From the NCBI GenBank assembly GCA_035270785.1, contig DATESN010000058.1, forward strand, positions 1 to 9,667: a stretch of 9,667 bases of DNA, written 5' to 3'. The translations under genes were made by a program, and so were the position numbers. This document shows positions 6,172 through 9,667 of the stretch, one piece after another. This stretch comes from DATESN01 sp035270785 (GTDB lineage: Bacteria > Bacillota > Clostridia > Lachnospirales > Lachnospiraceae). Numbering within the stretch: position 1 is the stretch's first letter; the number at the start of each line of letters is the position of its first letter. The notes under the pieces are model-generated. The model did not search any database and was not told the DNA's origin. It saw nothing but the letters and a program-made list of their open reading frames with translations.

Positions 6172-8709
6172 TTATCTTGATACCCTGACATTTCTGCTTG
6201 TTTTTGTAACTTGTGTTTTTACTGACTTAGATTGAGGCTTCTTATTGCTTTTAATGGTTGGCTTCTTTGTTGAGTCTGCTTTTTTTATATGTTCCGTTTT
6301 ATATTTCCCTTTATAATCTTGTTGCTTATCTTTGCTATCAAATCTCTTATCTTTATTATCGTATTGTTTATTTTTATTTTCGAATTTCTTATCTTTACTA
6401 TCGAATCGTTTATCCTTTTTATCGTAGTTCTTATCGTTACTATCGTATTGCTTGTTTTTATTATTGTATTGCTTATCTTTTTTTTCAAATCTCTTATCTT
6501 TGTTATCATATTTCTTGTCTTTGTTGTCGTATTTATTCTCTTTGTTATCATATTTCTTGTCTTTATTGTCGAATCTTTTATCTTTATTATCGAATCTCTT
6601 ATCTTTATTGTCATATTGCTTATCTTTGTTATCATATTTCTTGTCTTTACTATCGAATCTCTTGTCTTTATTATCATATTGCTTAACTTTGTTATCATAT
6701 TTCTTGTCTTTATTATCGAATCGCTTGTCTTTACTATCGAATTTCTTTTCTTTACTATCGAATCTTTTGTCTTTGTTTTCGAATTTCTTGTCTTTGTTTT
6801 CGTATTTCATATCTTTTTTATCAAGTCTCTTCTCTTTATTTTCGTATTTTTTATCCTTATTATCGCTTTGCTTTCCCTTATAATCAGTTTGCTTACTACG
6901 GTTTACAGATAACTTCCTAGGCTTAATAAGGCAATTTTTATCGAAACCAATTAAATCTTCACGTCCGGCAGCTTTTAACGCTTCTAATACCAAATCAAAG
7001 TTCTTAGGATTGCGATATTGGATTAACGCTCGTTGCATTGCTTTTTCATGGGGATTTTTAGGTGTATATATTTTCTTCATAGTACGAGGATCCAACTCCG
7101 TATAATACATCACTGTTGAAATAGTAGATGGAGTTGGATAAAAATCTTGAACCTGCTCTGGCATATATCCAATATCTCGTAAATATTCTGCTAATTCAAT
7201 TGCTTCTTTTAAAGTGGATCCGGGATGGGAAGACATGAGGTAAGGAACGACAAATTGATTTTTCCCTAATTGTACATTTAAATCTTTAAACTTTTTAAGA
7301 AAACGTTCGTATACTGCATTTTCAGGTTTGCCCATTTTGGAGAGGACGGCATCCGAAATATGTTCTGGTGCAACTTTTAACTGACCACTTACATGATGTT
7401 CTACTAATTCTTTGAAGAAAGAATCATTTTCATCAGCCATCAAATAATCAAACCGTATTCCAGAACGAATAAATACCTTCTTAACTTTTGGTAATTCCCG
7501 CAACTTTCGAAGTAAGGATAAATAATCCGCATGTTCCACATTACAGTTCTTACAAATGGTGGGAAATAAACATTGTTTGTTTTTGCACACCCCTTTTTCT
7601 AATTGTTTATCACAGGAAGGTTTTCTAAAATTAGCTGTTGGTCCACCAACATCATGTATATATCCCTTGAAATCTGGATCGTTAATAAGAAGTTCTGCCT
7701 CCTCAAGAATGGATTCATGACTTCTTACTTGAACGGTACGTCCTTGATGAAAAGTTAATGCACAAAAGCTACATCCACCAAAACAACCGCGATTACTTGT
7801 TAAGGAAAATTTTATTTCAGTAATGGCAGGAATTCCTCCAGCTGCTTCATAACTTGGATGATATGCTCTCATATAAGGCAAACGATAGACAGAATCCATT
7901 TCTTCCATTGTTAAAGATGGTTGTGGGGGATTTTGAACTACGTATACACCATTTGGATATGGTTCTAGCAAAGTTTTCCCCAAACAAGGATCCGTATTAA
8001 CATATTGAATTTGAAAACTTTTTGCATAGGTTTCTTTTTTGTTTTTCATCTCTTCATAGGTAGGTAAAAGAATGGAATCGAAAATTCCTTCTATGTCTTT
8101 TGTTTTATAGACGGTTCCTTTTATAAAGGTAATATCTTTAATATCAATACCACTATTTAATGCATCCGCTATTTCAACCATACACGTTTCGCCCATTCCA
8201 TAAGAAATAAGGTCAGCCTGGCTATCTAATAATAGGGAACGTTTAAAACTATCTGACCAATAATCATAATGAGCTAATCGACGAAGACTCGCTTCGATAC
8301 CGCCAATAATAATGGGATTATTTCGATAGGTCTTTCTAATTAGGTTACAATATGTTGCTACTGCATGATCCGGTCTTTTATATGGTTCACCGCCGGGAGT
8401 ATAGGCATCTTGAGGCCGATGTTTTTTGGATACAAAATAATGATTTACCATAGAATCCATATTTCCAGAGGAAACTAAGAACCCCAAACGAGGCTCACCC
8501 AAAATAGTAATACTTTTATCGTCCTTCCAATCTGGTTGGGCGATGATTCCAACACTATAACCGTTCGCCTGCAAAACACGTGTAATAACAGCCGCTCCAA
8601 ATGATGGATGATCTACATAAGCATCTCCATTTACATATACAAAATCTAATTGTTCTATCTTATTTTCTATTAAATCTTCTTTACAAATTGGTAAAAATCC
8701 TTTTGCCAC
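6172..8709 (-). CDS. ygiQ: YgiQ-family radical SAM protein with 28-heptad C-terminal tail
   Basis: YgiQ proteins (UPF0313) are radical SAM enzymes whose reaction is not established. This 845-residue copy has the Radical_SAM_N-type N-terminal domain (about 1-285, including GGIEASLRRLAHYDYW), the radical SAM core with CX3CX2C at Cys309, Cys313 and Cys316, and GGPTANF (355-361). A second cysteine cluster follows (366, 375, 380, 386, plus 389), which may bind another metal centre. The C-terminal domain with QDFYPTP (521-527) then runs to about residue 600. The family often ends in a short basic tail; here residues 609-804 are 28 perfect heptads of the form [DE][NS]K[DE]K[KRQ][YF], followed by a basic end. 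That makes the protein some 100 or more residues longer than usual. The start is GTG (8707-8709) with GGAG 6 bases upstream. It lies 42 bases after the HAD gene and 27 before the dehydrogenase. The frame stays open through the repeats, so the tail is probably made. Confidence 0.94.
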   Translation of the reverse strand: MAKGFLPICKEDLIENKIEQLDFVYVNGDAYVDHPSFGAAVITRVLQANGYSVGIIAQPDWKDDKSITILGEPRLGFLVSSGNMDSMVNHYFVSKKHRPQDAYTPGGEPYKRPDHAVATYCNLIRKTYRNNPIIIGGIEASLRRLAHYDYWSDSFKRSLLLDSQADLISYGMGETCMVEIADALNSGIDIKDITFIKGTVYKTKDIEGIFDSILLPTYEEMKNKKETYAKSFQIQYVNTDPCLGKTLLEPYPNGVYVVQNPPQPSLTMEEMDSVYRLPYMRAYHPSYEAAGGIPAITEIKFSLTSNRGCFGGCSFCALTFHQGRTVQVRSHESILEEAELLINDPDFKGYIHDVGGPTANFRKPSCDKQLEKGVCKNKQCLFPTICKNCNVEHADYLSLLRKLRELPKVKKVFIRSGIRFDYLMADENDSFFKELVEHHVSGQLKVAPEHISDAVLSKMGKPENAVYERFLKKFKDLNVQLGKNQFVVPYLMSSHPGSTLKEAIELAEYLRDIGYMPEQVQDFYPTPSTISTVMYYTELDPRTMKKIYTPKNPHEKAMQRALIQYRNPKNFDLVLEALKAAGREDLIGFDKNCLIKPRKLSVNRSKQTDYKGKQSDNKDKKYENKEKRLDKKDMKYENKDKKFENKDKRFDSKEKKFDSKDKRFDNKDKKYDNKVKQYDNKDKRFDSKDKKYDNKDKQYDNKDKRFDNKDKRFDNKDKKYDNKENKYDNKDKKYDNKDKRFEKKDKQYNNKNKQYDSNDKNYDKKDKRFDSKDKKFENKNKQYDNKDKRFDSKDKQQDYKGKYKTEHIKKADSTKKPTIKSNKKPQSKSVKTQVTKTSRNVRVSR
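6298..6885 (-). repeat. 21-bp repeat array, 28 units, encoding the YgiQ tail
   Basis: The array is 588 bp, exactly 28 units of 21 bp, in the frame of ygiQ residues 609-804. No unit gains or loses a base. Central units are nearly identical: a 24-base word beginning TTTGTTATCATATTTC on the plus strand recurs exactly at 6499, 6541, 6625 and 6688, all spaced by multiples of 21. End units are more diverged, and the first and last units both begin DYKGK in protein terms. Because the unit has no stop in several frames, long false frames appear on both strands. The pattern fits replication slippage or unequal recombination kept in frame by selection. It is not a CRISPR array: there are no spacers. 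Confidence 0.97.
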
Positions 8710-8715
8710 AATCTT

Positions 8716-8719
8716 CTCC
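8716..8719 (-). promoter_or_regulatory. Ribosome binding site supporting the ygiQ GTG start
   Basis: GGAG on the minus strand (within AGGAGA) lies 6 bases before the GTG at 8707-8709. The protein from this codon begins MAKGFLPI, as expected for the family, so the non-ATG start is accepted. Confidence 0.8.
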
Positions 8720-8751
8720 TAAGTAATCTCTAACTATCTAACAATGTATCA

Positions 8752-9408
8752 TTAAATAAATAGAGAAAACACTTCTTTAAAATCATTAATAAAATGATGT
8801 GCTAGTTCTATTTTTTCTTGTTTCAAATGCTTGGAATAAGTATCTTCCACAGCACATACGGTCATACCAGCATTTAACCCAGCCATTATTCCTGGAATAA
8901 TATCTTCAAATACCAAACAGTTTTCGGGGTTCACGCCCATTGTTGATGCTGCTAATAAATATACATCAGGAGATGGCTTTCCTTTTGCCACTTCACAACC
9001 TGTGATGATACAGTCAAAATATTTATCCAAGTCAAGTTCTGTGATGATACTATCTATTAAAAGACGGGAGTTGCTAGTTGCAATACCCATTTTATAGCCA
9101 TTTAACTTGCAGAATTCTAAAAACTCTAATACTCCTTCTTTTAAAGGAACTTCATAGGTATATTTATTCCATACCATTTTTGTCCAATCATCTTTTATTT
9201 GTTCCACTGTATCAGAAATATGAAATCGTTCCTTAAAATAAAGAGCTGTTTCAGTAAAACTCATACCTTCTATCTCTGATTGTAACGTTTCTGGTAATGT
9301 AATCTGGAAACGTCCTAAATATTCCACATCAATTTGGTACCACATTCCCATAGAGTCAACTAAGGTACCATCAAAATCAAAAATTATACCTTCATATTTT
9401 TTATTCAT
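8752..9408 (-). CDS. HAD-superfamily hydrolase, beta-phosphoglucomutase-like
   Basis: This is a cytoplasmic haloacid-dehalogenase-type phosphatase or phosphomutase with an alpha-helical cap. The 218-residue protein has motif I DFDGTLVDS (Asp11 nucleophile, Asp13 acid/base), motif II in IATSNS (Thr111/Ser112), motif III Lys144 in KGKPSPDVY, and motif IV VFEDIIPGI (Glu168, Asp169), so all catalytic residues are present. The KPxPD and EDxxxGxxA patterns place it with the beta-phosphoglucomutase and phosphoglycolate phosphatase subgroup, but the substrate is not determined. An in-frame TTG at 9433-9435 would add nine residues; the ATG at 9406-9408 has GAGG 5 bases upstream and brings the nucleophile to its usual position near residue 10, so it is chosen. 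It begins 69 bases after the RsuA-type gene and ends 42 before ygiQ. A TATAAT word at 9438-9443 upstream has no matching -35 box. Confidence 0.92.
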   Translation of the reverse strand: MNKKYEGIIFDFDGTLVDSMGMWYQIDVEYLGRFQITLPETLQSEIEGMSFTETALYFKERFHISDTVEQIKDDWTKMVWNKYTYEVPLKEGVLEFLEFCKLNGYKMGIATSNSRLLIDSIITELDLDKYFDCIITGCEVAKGKPSPDVYLLAASTMGVNPENCLVFEDIIPGIMAGLNAGMTVCAVEDTYSKHLKQEKIELAHHFINDFKEVFSLFI

Positions 9409-9413
9409 TTTAT

Positions 9414-9417
9414 CCTC
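9414..9417 (-). promoter_or_regulatory. Ribosome binding site that sets the HAD gene start
   Basis: GAGG on the minus strand lies 5 bases before the ATG at 9406-9408. No comparable motif precedes the in-frame TTG at 9433-9435. Confidence 0.75.
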
Positions 9418-9477
9418 ATCTGCTTTCTGTAGCAAGAATTATAATTAATCAGTCTCTCGCACTATTACTATCTATTA

Positions 9478-9667
9478 TTACTTATCCAAATTCTGCAATA
9501 ATAACAACTCGTCTTCCTTTAGTGTGCGATAGGAACCTAATGGCAACTCTTTATCTAAGAATAAATGTCCCATTGAAATTCTTTTTAAATAAAGAACTTT
9601 TCTATTTACACCTAAAAACATCCGTTTCACTTGGTGAAACTTACCTTCTGTAATAGTTATCGTTACG
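9478..9667 (-). CDS. rsuA: RsuA-type 16S rRNA pseudouridine synthase, C-terminal end only
   Basis: Only the last 62 residues and the TAA stop (9478-9480) are inside the window; the gene continues beyond the right edge. The fragment carries ITEGKFHQVKRMF, the RsuA/RluB/RluF-type RNA-contact segment, then YLKRISMGHLFLD and LPLGSYRTLKEDEL, which match the RsuA C-terminus best. RsuA makes the single pseudouridine at 516 (E. coli numbering) of 16S rRNA. The catalytic Asp and the S4 domain would lie outside the window, so neither can be checked and an RluB/E/F-type paralogue is not ruled out. It is the first visible gene of the cluster, followed after 69 bases by the HAD gene. No terminator is seen between them. 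Confidence 0.88.
   Translation of the reverse strand, partial: VTITITEGKFHQVKRMFLGVNRKVLYLKRISMGHLFLDKELPLGSYRTLKEDELLLLQNLDK

Noticed and set aside
6298..6885. CRISPR array
   Set aside because: Units are contiguous 21-bp copies without unique spacers, lie inside a coding frame, and no cas genes are near.
6258..6912. Long open frames on the plus strand (6258-6686, 6289-6912, 6452-6883) and in another minus-strand frame (6285-6698)
   Set aside because: They are shadows of the 21-bp repeat array: a stop-free unit whose length is a multiple of three leaves several frames open. Their products are monotonous repeats, they lack convincing starts, and the ygiQ frame is clearly the real one.
9438..9466. 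Promoter for the HAD gene based on TATAAT at 9438-9443
   Set aside because: The sequence 16 to 18 bases upstream (about AATAGT) has no useful match to TTGACA. In DNA this AT-rich, a lone TATAAT is expected by chance.

Overview
The window reads as chromosomal DNA of a low-GC Gram-positive anaerobe, most likely a Clostridia member of the Lachnospiraceae or a close relative. The reasons are the strongly AT-rich DNA, the strong GGAG/GAGG ribosome binding sites before almost every gene, the short HisG plus HisZ pair, a RecU resolvase, and a small two-membrane-segment protein of a type I associate with Lachnospiraceae. Genus cannot be fixed from the sequence alone. Every supported gene is on the minus strand, so transcription runs from the right edge (9667) to the left edge (1). 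There is no sign of phage, insertion sequence, CRISPR array, tRNA or rRNA.

Right and middle part (9667 to 3100), in transcription order: the 3' end of an RsuA-type 16S rRNA pseudouridine synthase; a HAD-family phosphatase or phosphomutase; a YgiQ-family radical SAM protein with a very unusual C-terminal tail; a short-chain dehydrogenase; a conserved two-membrane-segment protein of unknown function; an RluA-family pseudouridine synthase; and the Holliday junction resolvase RecU. Gaps are mostly 12 to 42 bases, and I see no intrinsic terminator, so this may be one housekeeping transcript with an RNA-modification flavour. A longer 97-base gap before recU holds a 14-bp tandem repeat.

Left part (3099 to 1): the start of the histidine biosynthesis operon, hisZ-hisG-hisD (hisD cut by the left edge). 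It has its own near-consensus sigma-A promoter at 3023-3051 (TTGACA, 17-base spacer, TATACT). HisZ and the short HisG together form the first enzyme of the pathway, and HisD performs the last two oxidations.

The most unusual thing here is the YgiQ tail: 28 consecutive heptads, with no insertion or deletion, of a lysine-rich polyampholyte carrying one aromatic residue per heptad. It is encoded by a 588-bp array of 21-bp units at 6298-6885. Two smaller tandem repeats (15 bp over the hisG stop codon, 14 bp just after the RluA-family stop codon) also sit at gene 3' ends, suggesting that short tandem expansions in this genome are tolerated just where they do little harm. No clearly new multi-gene system was found; the other genes are ordinary chromosomal genes.
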